DNA from: Candidatus Melainabacteria bacterium
GTDB taxonomy: Bacteria > Cyanobacteriota > Vampirovibrionia > Obscuribacterales > Obscuribacteraceae
Length of the DNA: 64,000 bases
Assembly: GCA_003242885.1 (NCBI GenBank)
Contig: QKMZ01000006.1
Coordinates: 1,054,001 to 1,118,000, forward strand
Reading direction: 5' to 3'
Made by a program: the position numbers and the translations under genes. A model generated the notes under the pieces. It did no database searches. It worked only from the letters and a program-made list of their open reading frames with translations, and was not told the origin of the DNA. Of the stretch, positions 7,905 to 16,493 are shown piece by piece; position 1 is the first letter of the stretch; every line of letters begins with the position of its first letter.

Positions 7905-8963
7905 ATGAGACCATCCAATAAAGTGCAACGGAACCGAAGAGCCAATTTGGCTCTTCTTTCCGCTTTTTTATGTAGTGGTTTTATCGCGACACCCGGCTTT
8001 ACGTGGCAGAAAAACACACTGCTGATCGCTCAGCAGGGCGCGCCACAACAGGCTCCTTATCAGGCTCCATATCAGTCGCCGGCACCTCAGTACCAAAATG
8101 CACCACCTATGCAGTGGCAGGGACAAACTCCTCAAAGCGCTCCGGCAGCTCAATGGACTTCGCAGCCACCACCTCAGAACGGACAGTGGGGACCGCCTCA
8201 AGGTTCGATGGGCCAAGTTGCACCAATGGGACAGGCAGCGCCGATAGGACAAGTCGCGCCGCCTGGAGTTCCAAATTATTCGAACGGTTATCCTGGTGGA
8301 ATGCAGCAGCAGCCGCAACAATGGCAAGGTGCTCCTCAGCAAAGTATGCAGGCCCCACAAGCATTTGGACAACAGTCAGGTTATCCTCAAAGCGTACCAC
8401 CAGCTAATTTTGGAGCGCCACCCACCGGCAATACCGGGTATGGTGCGCCTCCTCAGTATCAGCAACCGCAAGAGCAAAATTGGAATTATCAAAACCAAAA
8501 TCAGCAGAATATGCAGCCAAATCTGCAGCCAAATCTGCAAGGTCAAGCGCAGCAGTATGGTAATTATGCGCCTTCGCAGGTTCAAAACTCCGTGCCTTCG
8601 CCTCCGTCAAACGAAGGCTATCCGAGCGTTGAAGAGCTGAATGAAACCTTTCAGCAAAATCCGGCGAAAAATGTTCAACAACCTTCGACTGCTGAAAAGG
8701 TCGGTACTGGTTTGCTGAATATGGTCAAAAACTCGATGATGACGCCGTCTTATGGAATGGGCGGCATGGGTATGAACGGGTATGGAATGGGCGGGTATCC
8801 CATGGGAGGTATGGGTATGCCGATGGGCGGCTATGGCATGCCTTACGGCGCAGCTCCGATGGGCTATCCGATGATGGGTTCACCAAGCATGCTGGGAGCC
8901 CCAATGGGCGGCAGTATGATGAATAACATTTTGAATAACGGTTTGCGGAATCTGCGTTTTTGA
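7905..8963 (+). CDS. secreted Pro/Gln-rich, Met/Gly-rich low-complexity protein
   Basis: 352 aa, start ATG 7905 behind AAAGGATGG. A signal peptide (about residues 1-34) is followed by a long Pro/Gln/Ala/Tyr-rich region with short repeats such as QAPYQ and GQVAPMGQAAP, then an acidic patch (YPSVEELNETF) and a Met/Gly-rich segment (GMGG, YGMGG, PMGG repeats). It ends NNGLRNLRF. No known domain. Disordered, surface or matrix-like proteins have such composition. It is 27 bases behind ctpA and so probably shares its mRNA, and its C-terminal tail resembles that of the next gene, which makes it a candidate substrate of the protease (inference). Confidence 0.75.
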   Translation: MRPSNKVQRNRRANLALLSAFLCSGFIATPGFTWQKNTLLIAQQGAPQQAPYQAPYQSPAPQYQNAPPMQWQGQTPQSAPAAQWTSQPPPQNGQWGPPQGSMGQVAPMGQAAPIGQVAPPGVPNYSNGYPGGMQQQPQQWQGAPQQSMQAPQAFGQQSGYPQSVPPANFGAPPTGNTGYGAPPQYQQPQEQNWNYQNQNQQNMQPNLQPNLQGQAQQYGNYAPSQVQNSVPSPPSNEGYPSVEELNETFQQNPAKNVQQPSTAEKVGTGLLNMVKNSMMTPSYGMGGMGMNGYGMGGYPMGGMGMPMGGYGMPYGAAPMGYPMMGSPSMLGAPMGGSMMNNILNNGLRNLRF

Positions 8964-9020
8964 GCTTTCAGAATTCTATTGAAACGCTCCTGAAAGCCGC
9001 AGGAATCCTGAAAAGGAGCC

Positions 9021-9049
9021 TTGACAAGTGTTGGAATTAGGTATTAGAT
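9021..9049 (+). promoter_or_regulatory. candidate sigma-70-type promoter for the GLSGWQ-repeat gene
   Basis: A perfect -35 box TTGACA at 9021-9026 is followed by TATTAGAT at 9042-9049, which offers -10 hexamers at 15 or 17 bases spacing. It lies about 30 bases before the start codon at 9080, so the leader would be short. The -10 match is only partial. Confidence 0.4.
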
Positions 9050-9079
9050 ACGACTACTTACTATATTTGGAGAAGAATT

Positions 9080-10180
9080 ATGATCAGGTCTAGGGATAGG
9101 TCTGCTTTCGGCGGCCGAATTCTTGCTGCTATTTCTTGCGGAGTTTTTATAGCTTCTCCGGTCTTTGCTCAGCAAGGTCTCTCAGACTGGCAGTCATCTG
9201 GTGCCTCTTCTACTCCTGATGCAAATTGGAGTTCGACTCCACCAGGCAGTTATTTGCAGCAATCCAAAGCTCCCGCAAAGAAATCGACTTCGTCATCCAA
9301 AAATTCTGCGCCTCCACTTAGGACCGACGACTTCTCCAGTGACTTCTCCTCCAAAGGGCAAGGATTGTCCGGTTGGCAAGGCGGCAGCACTGGTGGATCA
9401 GGTTCCGGAAGTTCTGGAGGACAGGGGTTGTCCGGCTGGCAAGGCGGAAGCGGTGGTGGATCAAGTTCCGGAAGTGCCGGAGGACAAGGGTTGTCCGGCT
9501 GGCAGGGCAGCAGTGGCGGTGGAAGTTCTGGAAACAGCGGTGGACAAAGTTTATCCGGCTGGCAGGGCGGCAGCGGCGGTTCGAGTTCCGGAAATAGCGG
9601 ACAAGGTTTATCGGGCTGGCAAGGCAGTGGAGCTGATATGGGTGCCGGTGCTACTCTCGGCGATGTATTGCAACAAGAGCAGTCTATGGGCGGCGCTAAT
9701 ACCCAACTTCAGGGTGGAGTGGAACGCGAACGCATGGTCAACAATGGCGCCAACACTATGGGTGGTGGCATGGGTGCCGACCCGAATGCGATGGGCGGCA
9801 ATCAAATGAACAACATGGGTGGCGGTATGCCTAATCCTATGGGCGGTATGGGCGGCGGCATGGCCACTCCGAATCCAATGGGCGCCATGGGCGGCATGGG
9901 CGGTGCGCTCGGTGGTATGGGTGGCGCAGGCGGTCTCATGGATGTTCTTATGAACATCATGCCCAAGCATAATGCCCCAGGTACTGTCGGAGCGACCGGA
10001 GCTCCTGGTACCAATCAAACGTTCTTCCGCACTAAGTCGCGTAGTCCGAACATGCTGACCGGTGTACCGAAGACCATCAACAGGTCAGTCAACCGCGCAT
10101 TGAATCGCAACCTCAATAGAGGCATCAATACTGCTGCAGCACGCGCAACAGGCTCAGCTCTTCGACATCTGCGTTTCTAA
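9080..10180 (+). CDS. secreted Gly/Ser-rich protein with GQGLSGWQ repeats
   Basis: 366 aa, start ATG 9080 behind GGAGAAG. Signal peptide about residues 1-31 (ISCGVFIASPVFAQ). Five near-identical units GQ(G/S)LSGWQ separated by Gly/Ser linkers fill about residues 93-185, with a degenerate first copy QQGLSDWQ just after the signal peptide. A Met/Gly/Asn-rich region (MGGGM, NPMGGMGG) and a basic Asn/Arg-rich tail follow, ending ATGSALRHLRF. No family recognised. The architecture (signal peptide, repeats, Met/Gly region, LRxLRF end) matches the preceding gene, so the two are likely functional partners, perhaps surface or matrix proteins trimmed by the nearby CtpA-type protease (inference). Confidence 0.75.
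   Translation: MIRSRDRSAFGGRILAAISCGVFIASPVFAQQGLSDWQSSGASSTPDANWSSTPPGSYLQQSKAPAKKSTSSSKNSAPPLRTDDFSSDFSSKGQGLSGWQGGSTGGSGSGSSGGQGLSGWQGGSGGGSSSGSAGGQGLSGWQGSSGGGSSGNSGGQSLSGWQGGSGGSSSGNSGQGLSGWQGSGADMGAGATLGDVLQQEQSMGGANTQLQGGVERERMVNNGANTMGGGMGADPNAMGGNQMNNMGGGMPNPMGGMGGGMATPNPMGAMGGMGGALGGMGGAGGLMDVLMNIMPKHNAPGTVGATGAPGTNQTFFRTKSRSPNMLTGVPKTINRSVNRALNRNLNRGINTAAARATGSALRHLRF
9358..9627 (+). repeat. five in-frame GQGLSGWQ coding repeats
   Basis: Copies begin near 9358, 9421, 9484, 9544 and 9601, so the period is 63, 63, 60 and 57 bases. Each encodes GQ(G/S)LSGWQG followed by a Gly/Ser linker. The unequal linker lengths point to slippage or recombination between units. Confidence 0.8.
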
Positions 10181-10206
10181 ACTACAGTTGAAACCAGGAT
10201 CGACGA

Positions 10207-10291
10207 ACGAGATCTACTCTCGTCTCTATTTGCTGTCTAGTGCTAATTGTCTAGTGCCAGTAGATCTGTAGTGCAAACGAATGTCTAGTGC
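10207..10291. repeat. structured repeat cluster between convergent genes
   Basis: The decamer TGTCTAGTGC occurs at 10234-10243, 10248-10257 and 10282-10291, with a degenerate copy (TCTGTAGTGC) near 10265. Two copies are enclosed by a 9-base inverted repeat AGATCTACT (10210-10218) / AGTAGATCT (10259-10267). A short hairpin ACGAGA/TCTCGT (10207-10223) followed by CTCTATTT may act as terminator for the gene ending at 10180. The last decamer runs into the stop of the minus-strand TPR gene. Confidence 0.5.
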
Positions 10292-11472
10292 TTTAGCGGT
10301 TCTTTGCCGATTGACTTTCTAATCATGTTGGCGATCTGATAGATCGAATCCATCGTGTCGTTAAAATCCGCTGTGTGCTTTGCACGCAAGGAATTCGGCA
10401 ATAGCAAAAGAGCATCGCCAAATTTGCCTTGGAAAATGTAGATGGTGATTAGCTTGTCTATGAGCAAATTTTCGAGTCGCATTTCACGCGAGCTCAAACT
10501 CTCGATCATGCGAAGTCCACGTTTTACGTAAGGTTCGGCTTCAGCGAACTGATAGTCTTTCAAATAAGTAAGACCCAAACCAAGAACTGAGTCCAATTTG
10601 AATACAGTGTCCTCTGGATAGGCTCGATCGCAAATATCCAGAGCTTCGCTATATAGTTTGGTGGCTTCTTCCGAGCCTCGCAAAATAAGGGCGCAAGCCG
10701 CCAACCTATTGAGCACGGAAATTCTGGCCGGGTGCTCTTCTGGAAGTGCAGGAGCCAAGATGTCTCTGACTCTGCGCCAGTTTTTCTCCGCCTCGATTGG
10801 TCTCTTCCTTTCAAACTGTTGTTCTGCTAGCAGGTCGAGAGAAACTCCAACTTCTGGATGGTCTTTTCCCAGATGTCTTTGCAAGATGTCTACTGACTCG
10901 TTCAGCAATGGCTCTGAGAGCGAGACTTTACCTTCTTTCTGGCGAAGAATAGCCGTATGCCTGAGCGAAATTGCATAATCCTTGTGCATTTTGCCTGGCT
11001 TTCTACGCCTGATACCCATGGATTTGACGAGACTCTTCTCGGCTTCTTTGGGATGACCGCAACTCAAATGCACCAATCCGAGGTCATCGTAAGCATCGGC
11101 AGCTTCTGGACTATCAACTCCGCAAGCCTGGCATCGCAGCTTGGTCGCTTCTTCGACCAGGGCTTCTGCCTCATTAGTGTCGCCGTTGGCAGCAAGAGAC
11201 AGTGCGAGTGCCGACATAGCTTCTGCTGTCTTTTCGTTGTTTTCCCCAAAGACCCTCTTCGAGATCTCTACGGATTTCCTCAAGTATTCAATTGCCTTTT
11301 CGATATTGTGGAGCCTGTCTTGTAGCCGACCGAGCTTAAGTAGCGTCAGTGCGCGCTCCGCGGAATTTTCAGGCAATCCGGAGAGCACCCGAGAGCATTC
11401 AGCGGCAGCTTCCTGGTATTTCCCCTGGGCATACAGGTCATCCACTTTAGAAAGTTGCTCACTCTTTGCCAT
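10285..11472 (-). CDS. TPR-repeat protein
   Basis: 395 aa without signal peptide or membrane helix, so probably cytoplasmic. It is built almost wholly of tetratricopeptide repeats of the kinesin-light-chain style (KLGRLQDRLHNIEKAIEYL, DDLGLVHLSCGHPKEAEKSL, LGLTYLKDYQFAEAEPYV), which act as protein-binding scaffolds. It is the last gene of a minus-strand operon: its start lies 3 bases behind the stop of the TadG-like gene. No enzyme domain is visible. It may be an assembly factor for the secreted proteins encoded upstream, but nothing in the sequence shows this directly. Confidence 0.85.
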   Translation of the reverse strand: MAKSEQLSKVDDLYAQGKYQEAAAECSRVLSGLPENSAERALTLLKLGRLQDRLHNIEKAIEYLRKSVEISKRVFGENNEKTAEAMSALALSLAANGDTNEAEALVEEATKLRCQACGVDSPEAADAYDDLGLVHLSCGHPKEAEKSLVKSMGIRRRKPGKMHKDYAISLRHTAILRQKEGKVSLSEPLLNESVDILQRHLGKDHPEVGVSLDLLAEQQFERKRPIEAEKNWRRVRDILAPALPEEHPARISVLNRLAACALILRGSEEATKLYSEALDICDRAYPEDTVFKLDSVLGLGLTYLKDYQFAEAEPYVKRGLRMIESLSSREMRLENLLIDKLITIYIFQGKFGDALLLLPNSLRAKHTADFNDTMDSIYQIANMIRKSIGKEPLKH

Positions 11473-11475
11473 CTA

Positions 11476-12396
11476 TCAAGGCTCCTCATCTGGGGCTGGG
11501 GTGCCCCCATCCGTGAGGGCTACACTACTACTTGCCACATTACCAGACAAATCCCCTCTTCCGCTTGCCGTCACCTGGGTGGCGATTTTGAGCCTTACTG
11601 CGCAGGGGACTTTGTTGGCAAAGCTGACCTTTTGAGTTTGCGGTTGTATTTTAGATTGACTGACAAATTTCTCTTCTGACAGCAAGCGTGCACCAGATAT
11701 AGTGCGCCTTACCGGAGCCGGCAGGGCCGTGAGTTTGAAATGCAGATCATCATCCGGTGAAGGAAGAGTCGCATCGATATTCCCTCTGTATAGCCTGCTC
11801 TGACGATTGACTCGGTCGGCTTGAAGGTCCAAGGTTTTTAGTTCTTCAAAACCTTCCGGCACCGGCACGTTTGAATCCAAATCTTTCAATGTTCCAAACT
11901 CGCACTCTGCGATGGTTGGAGTGGCTGTCTTCAACCAGGCTAAATTGAGAGAACTCCTTTGCGAAAGTAATTTCGCGTCATCTTTAAGAACTTCTGACAA
12001 TTCGCCTTCTATCGCTTTTTCTATCGTTGTTCTCTCTTCATCTACCAAAATTGCTCCCCGCCTGGACTCTTCAACTGTTTGTCTTGCAAGCGGTTCTAAA
12101 AACTTATATCTACCGTTTAAGTCTGAGTATGTTTTTCTTGATGAGAAAACTAACTCTCGCGAGCGTTCTACTAATATGTTGGCTCTACCCTGCCGATCGT
12201 CTGCATTCAAGACTTTCGCTGCGCCCAGAGCGAGTTCGTCGGCAGCATTCTTACCATGACTGGTCGATGAGAAAAGCAGCATTAATCCAACGCCTACGAG
12301 CGCTACCACTATCACAATTCCGACCACCATTGCGACCATGACCAGCATGTTGCCGTGTCCGGAGCGGATGTGACGACGTCTAGAACTGCGCATCAA
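11476..12396 (-). CDS. TadG-like membrane-anchored protein
   Basis: 306 aa. A basic N-terminus (RSSRRRHIRSGHGN) leads into one membrane helix (about residues 17-42, MLVMVAMVVGIVIVVALVGVG) followed by SHGKNAADELALGAAKVLN. This resembles the N-terminus of TadE/TadG pilus-assembly proteins, where a positively charged start, a helix and an 'ALDAAALAAA'-type segment occur. The rest is charged and helical and ends Pro/Glu-rich (PAPDEEP). No other tad gene is in the window, so a true Flp pilus role is unproven. Genes on both sides are within 10 bases. Confidence 0.6.
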   Translation of the reverse strand: MMRSSRRRHIRSGHGNMLVMVAMVVGIVIVVALVGVGLMLLFSSTSHGKNAADELALGAAKVLNADDRQGRANILVERSRELVFSSRKTYSDLNGRYKFLEPLARQTVEESRRGAILVDEERTTIEKAIEGELSEVLKDDAKLLSQRSSLNLAWLKTATPTIAECEFGTLKDLDSNVPVPEGFEELKTLDLQADRVNRQSRLYRGNIDATLPSPDDDLHFKLTALPAPVRRTISGARLLSEEKFVSQSKIQPQTQKVSFANKVPCAVRLKIATQVTASGRGDLSGNVASSSVALTDGGTPAPDEEP

Positions 12397-12405
12397 AACA
12401 GACTA

Positions 12406-13695
12406 CTACTGGCAGGCAGCATACGCATCAGGTATGCCATAAGCGAAGTTTTTGAAAGAATACTTTTTGAACGATCTCCATGAGGTGTTGACCATTCTGT
12501 TGAGCGTTTGCACCCCTGTCTCGCCCGGATGTGCGCTTGCAACCATTGCTGCCACGCCGGCTGTGATTGGTGAAGAAAACGATGTCCCGCTGATGAGTAC
12601 TGGATAACCGTATTTGTCGGAGCATTGAACCAGAACACCAGGCGAAGCGAACCAGACCGAAGAGCCGGTGTTGGAAAACTTCGCAATTTTCAGATTGTAG
12701 TCCACAGCAGAAATGCAAATAAGGTTTGGCCGAAGCGGGTCTTTGCACTTTTTCTTCTCGTTGCCGACGGCATTGAAGAAAATGCCACCGGTCGCGTTGT
12801 ATTCATTGAGCGCTACGTGCAAACCCGCGTGTAAGGTAGCATTGGAGAATGAATACGGGGGCACCGCATTAAAACTGCAACTGGCAATCTTAATGCCTTT
12901 CGATATCAGCTCGCCAATAGCCGTGATGAGATACTCATCGTCTGTATAACCTTCATCATCGCTGATGATGATTGGATAGATTTGCGCATTGTAAGCGGGA
13001 GAAGCGCTATTCAGTGAGTTGTTAGCAGCGGCTGCGGCAGTGGTGGCGCATGCGGTGCCATGCCCTAACGAGCCGGGATCGGTGTCATGATTTCCAGGTC
13101 CGCTTCCAGTAAAAGCATTAAATCCTGTGAGCAATCGTCCATTAAGCTCAGGAACCGGATTCACACCGGTATCAAGTATCGCAATGGTCACCCCTTGGCC
13201 CTCTGTGCTGTAGCACCAGCCGGGTGGGACATTTAGCATGAATAGCTCGTACTGGCTAGGAAATCCAGGATCGTTGACGATGTCGCATTGCTCTTTTTTG
13301 TAAGTGTGATTGCGCTGAACGAGTGAAAAGTGCTCGCCATCCTTGACCATATTTTTGTAGGTCTCTTCGAGCTTGCCCTTTTCGGTTTTGACGACGAGAA
13401 ATTCCTGGGTACCTACCTTAATTCTTCGTGTGATGGTACCTTTTACTTCCTGAAGCGCATCATTAAGGTCGTCCTTGGTTGATCTAGGGTTGGCGATGAC
13501 GATTAGGGTGTCTTCGCGCCAACCGCCGTCTCCTTTGGGCGGCATTTGCTTAAATGTTAGAGGGTAGCTCGATTCCGGCTTTACTGAGGTGTCAGCGATG
13601 GATGCGGTCCAGAATCCGGAAGTGCCGAAGGCAGCAACAAATAAACCCAGCAACCCAGTGGTCGCCAACATTTTTGGACGTTTTTGCTTCTTCAA
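12406..13695 (-). CDS. secreted subtilisin-like serine protease (S8)
   Basis: 429 aa. A signal peptide (about 1-34) and an I9-like propeptide (about 60-130, DTLIVIANPRSTKDDLNDAL) precede the protease domain. The catalytic triad is clear: Asp175 (IAILDTGV), His212 (GHGTACA) and Ser372 (GTSFSSP), with oxyanion Asn312 (AVGNEK). Several Cys residues (137, 161, 216, 273, 317, 327, 358) suit a secreted, disulfide-bonded enzyme. It is the first gene of the operon with the TadG-like and TPR genes (9- and 3-base gaps), so it may mature or degrade envelope proteins handled by them. Confidence 0.92.
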   Translation of the reverse strand: MKKQKRPKMLATTGLLGLFVAAFGTSGFWTASIADTSVKPESSYPLTFKQMPPKGDGGWREDTLIVIANPRSTKDDLNDALQEVKGTITRRIKVGTQEFLVVKTEKGKLEETYKNMVKDGEHFSLVQRNHTYKKEQCDIVNDPGFPSQYELFMLNVPPGWCYSTEGQGVTIAILDTGVNPVPELNGRLLTGFNAFTGSGPGNHDTDPGSLGHGTACATTAAAAANNSLNSASPAYNAQIYPIIISDDEGYTDDEYLITAIGELISKGIKIASCSFNAVPPYSFSNATLHAGLHVALNEYNATGGIFFNAVGNEKKKCKDPLRPNLICISAVDYNLKIAKFSNTGSSVWFASPGVLVQCSDKYGYPVLISGTSFSSPITAGVAAMVASAHPGETGVQTLNRMVNTSWRSFKKYSFKNFAYGIPDAYAACQ

Positions 13696-13916
13696 TTGAG
13701 TTTTAAACCTCTGGACGCAGGGGAGACATCAGCGTCTTATATTAGAATGCCCAATACTTTCCAAATATATACATTCGACCTGACCGGCCGCCACTATTAC
13801 GCTGAGAATTTATCATTCACCCTTTCAGGGTAGATTCTCCGGTAAGCTGATGTGACAGCGTGTTTTTCCAAAATCCTAATGGCGGTTCGAATTGCCACTG
13901 CATGTGGTGACAAAAG

Positions 13917-14573
13917 ATGGGTAAATTGAAACTAAGAGCTCGCGATAGTTTTACCGCAAAGATGTTTTTATCATCTCTGCTTGTTTCATTATTGGTTCTC
14001 TTCCCCCCAGTCGTTTCTGCAGACGACGACGACGAGATCGACACGGAGATTGACTGGGAGGGCAGATTCACACAAGTTGTTGATATAAAAACAGAACCAC
14101 TTGCTAATTATCTTCGCAAAGATAAGCACCAATTCGATAATTTGGTTTTGGCGCGCGTCAGTAGCCAGTCGCCCAAAGAAAAGAATTCCAAAAAATACGA
14201 AGTCATCTGGTATAGAAAAGGAGATCCTATAGGAGTACGCCGTCTGAATGGACTCGCATTTCAAGCTCCACAAAGAATTGCATTGCACGTTCTTCATTCA
14301 TCATTGCCGGCTAGTGACGATGATGTAAAATCGGCAGCAAACGCTTGTTTGCGATTGTATCTTGAACTCTACGCCAAGACTATGTCTCCAAGTGCAATCG
14401 TCGTACCGAAGCAATCGTTCAATTCGTTTGTGCAACGTATGAATCAGTTGAATTTTTATTCTGCCGAAGAGCCAGAACCGAATACTCCAGTTCGTACATC
14501 AATTATTCTATCCGTCGAATCAGAACCGCCAGGGTTGAGGCAGTTGCTTTTCTATTCAGGAAGTGGGCTCTAA
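13917..14573 (+). CDS. secreted hypothetical protein
   Basis: 218 aa. A long signal peptide (about 1-35, ending VVSADDDD) is followed by an acidic stretch and a globular part without recognised family (DNLVLARVSSQ, KKYEVIWYRKGDP). The start ATG 13917 lies in a divergent arrangement with the subtilase gene. A small hairpin ACCCT/AGGGT lies about 90 bases upstream. Function unknown. Confidence 0.7.
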   Translation: MGKLKLRARDSFTAKMFLSSLLVSLLVLFPPVVSADDDDEIDTEIDWEGRFTQVVDIKTEPLANYLRKDKHQFDNLVLARVSSQSPKEKNSKKYEVIWYRKGDPIGVRRLNGLAFQAPQRIALHVLHSSLPASDDDVKSAANACLRLYLELYAKTMSPSAIVVPKQSFNSFVQRMNQLNFYSAEEPEPNTPVRTSIILSVESEPPGLRQLLFYSGSGL

Positions 14574-14586
14574 GGATTGCGTGAGC

Positions 14587-16317
14587 TTATGCGCTGTGCA
14601 ATCTGCGAGTCGGGCACACTTCTTCCAGAACTGTCTGGATATTTTGCAGCAATCCACCAAGTCCGGTGCGCATCACTGCTGATACCATGACCGGGTTTGG
14701 AACTTGAGCAGCAAGCCACTCTAAATCTTCTTTGCGTGCCTTATCTGTTTTGTTCAAAACAGTGATGATAGGCTTATCCACAGCACCCAGTTCGCTAAGA
14801 ACATCGTATACGGAACTCATATGTTCCATCACATTCGGGTGGCTTGCATCAACAACATGCAAGAGAACATCCGCAACGGCGACTTCTTCAAGTGTCGCTC
14901 TAAATGCGGCAATCAAAGACGTCGGTAGTTTTTTGATAAATCCGACTGTGTCTGTGAGCAAAACAGGTGAGTGGTCAGGGAGGGTGGTTCTTCTTGTTGC
15001 TGGGTCCAGTGTTGCGAAGAGTTTGTCTTCTACAACCATGTCCGACTTTGCAAGAGCGTTTAGCAGAGTGGATTTGCCTGAGTTCGTATATCCTGTCAAT
15101 GCAACCACCGGCAGATTTTCATCTGTGCGTTTGCGTCTTTGTGTATCTCGATAGTTTTTGATGCGCTGTGTTTCACGTTCTAAAAACGTAATGCGGTCGC
15201 GATTACGACGTCTGTCGACTTCGAGTTTGGTTTCACCAGGACCTCTTGTGCCGATGCCGCCGCCCAGTCTACTTAGCGCCGTCCCTTTTCCGACCAGTCG
15301 GGGGAAAAGATATTTGAGCTGAGCGAGTTCGACTTGCAGCTTACCTTCCTTGGTTTGCGCGCGTTGCGCAAAAATATCCAAGATAAGTTCAGTGCGGTCG
15401 ATAACCTTCACTGCAACGATCTCTTCCAAGTTTTGCTGCTGGTTGGCAGAAAGCTCTTTATCGACTATGACGATGTTTGCTCCCATCTCCTGAACCAAAA
15501 GTGCCAGCTCTTGCACTTTGCCGGATCCTAAGAAGTATTTGGGATCCGGTTGCGAACGTGATTGAGTCAAGCGTCCACACACGGTTGCGCCGGCTGTTTT
15601 AGCCAGCAGAGACATCTCATCAAGATCGTCGTCAACTTGAAAGCCGTTTTGACCCTCTGAAATCAAACCGACAAGAATTGCGCGCTCCTCACCTTTTGCA
15701 ACTTGCAGTCCAGGCGCTTCACGTCTGAACTCATTTTCCAAAGCTTGAATAAGCTCTTCAAAATCTTCTTCTTGAGCGCGTCTTGCGGTCATGGGTGGAA
15801 ATAGCTTCCAAAGCTGACCTTCAGAATCTCGCCCTGGCAGTATGTGTGCAACATATACGACGTCGGCAAATCTCGTCTGCTCGCCCTTGGAGCGGCTGAA
15901 ATCGCCGTCTGTGTTGACTGAAATTTGAGCAATTGCATCAAGACGGTTCTTGAGCAAGCACTGCAGATCTTCTTTTCTGAAAGACAGCTTGTTAGCCTGC
16001 GCAGTCTTGCTGCTGTCAAGGTTAGTATGAATGATTCTGTGACCGCAGAGCCTTCCAGGGCCAACTCTTACGCCCCGCAGCTCCGGCATATTCACTTCGG
16101 AAGGATGTCCGAGAGTGACATTAACTACTTGTCCACGCCTGTTAACGACAACTGAAACTGGGTGCCCGGTGGAATGGGATACTTCGGCGACGCTTTCAGC
16201 CAGGTCGATAGTTAGCAACTTACCGGCTGGAATTCTTTGCTGAAGAATGCGATTAAGCTGTTTAATCTCAGACTTCTTCAGTCCTTTAGCTTTACCAAGA
16301 TCAAGTTTTCCGTGCAA
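14587..16317 (-). CDS. hflX: ribosome-associated GTPase HflX
   Basis: 576 aa, longer than the roughly 430 aa of E. coli HflX because of an N-terminal extension of about 150 residues. HflX splits stalled ribosomes, binding at the 50S exit region. Motifs: the HflX N-domain (TVCGRLTQSRSQPDPKYFLGSGKVQEL, broken here for length only by family knowledge), LFPRLVGKGTALSRLGGGIG, P-loop GYTNSGKST at about 409-417, DTVGFIKKLP (G3), and NKTDKA (G4). The start is TTG 16317, with AGGAGG 10 bases upstream on the minus strand. It converges with the preceding secreted-protein gene, only 13 bases apart. Confidence 0.93.
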   Translation of the reverse strand: MHGKLDLGKAKGLKKSEIKQLNRILQQRIPAGKLLTIDLAESVAEVSHSTGHPVSVVVNRRGQVVNVTLGHPSEVNMPELRGVRVGPGRLCGHRIIHTNLDSSKTAQANKLSFRKEDLQCLLKNRLDAIAQISVNTDGDFSRSKGEQTRFADVVYVAHILPGRDSEGQLWKLFPPMTARRAQEEDFEELIQALENEFRREAPGLQVAKGEERAILVGLISEGQNGFQVDDDLDEMSLLAKTAGATVCGRLTQSRSQPDPKYFLGSGKVQELALLVQEMGANIVIVDKELSANQQQNLEEIVAVKVIDRTELILDIFAQRAQTKEGKLQVELAQLKYLFPRLVGKGTALSRLGGGIGTRGPGETKLEVDRRRNRDRITFLERETQRIKNYRDTQRRKRTDENLPVVALTGYTNSGKSTLLNALAKSDMVVEDKLFATLDPATRRTTLPDHSPVLLTDTVGFIKKLPTSLIAAFRATLEEVAVADVLLHVVDASHPNVMEHMSSVYDVLSELGAVDKPIITVLNKTDKARKEDLEWLAAQVPNPVMVSAVMRTGLGGLLQNIQTVLEEVCPTRRLHSA

Positions 16318-16493
16318 TCAGATACGCCCTCCTGATGGCCCGCCAGTTGTTTGTTGAATGGAATTTTGCAAAAGCTTACGCCACGTAGTAAGTCTCACAC
16401 CCGAATCATACCCGCTCAGTGGCCGATATTCACGGATATTTAATCTGATAATGTCTGGCAAAACCGGCTAAGAATGAGGATGCAACCTCATGA

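Noticed and set aside
7968..10018. Antisense frames within the two secreted low-complexity genes
   Set aside because: Arise from repetitive Gln/Pro/Gly codons; the plus-strand genes have signal peptides and ribosome sites.
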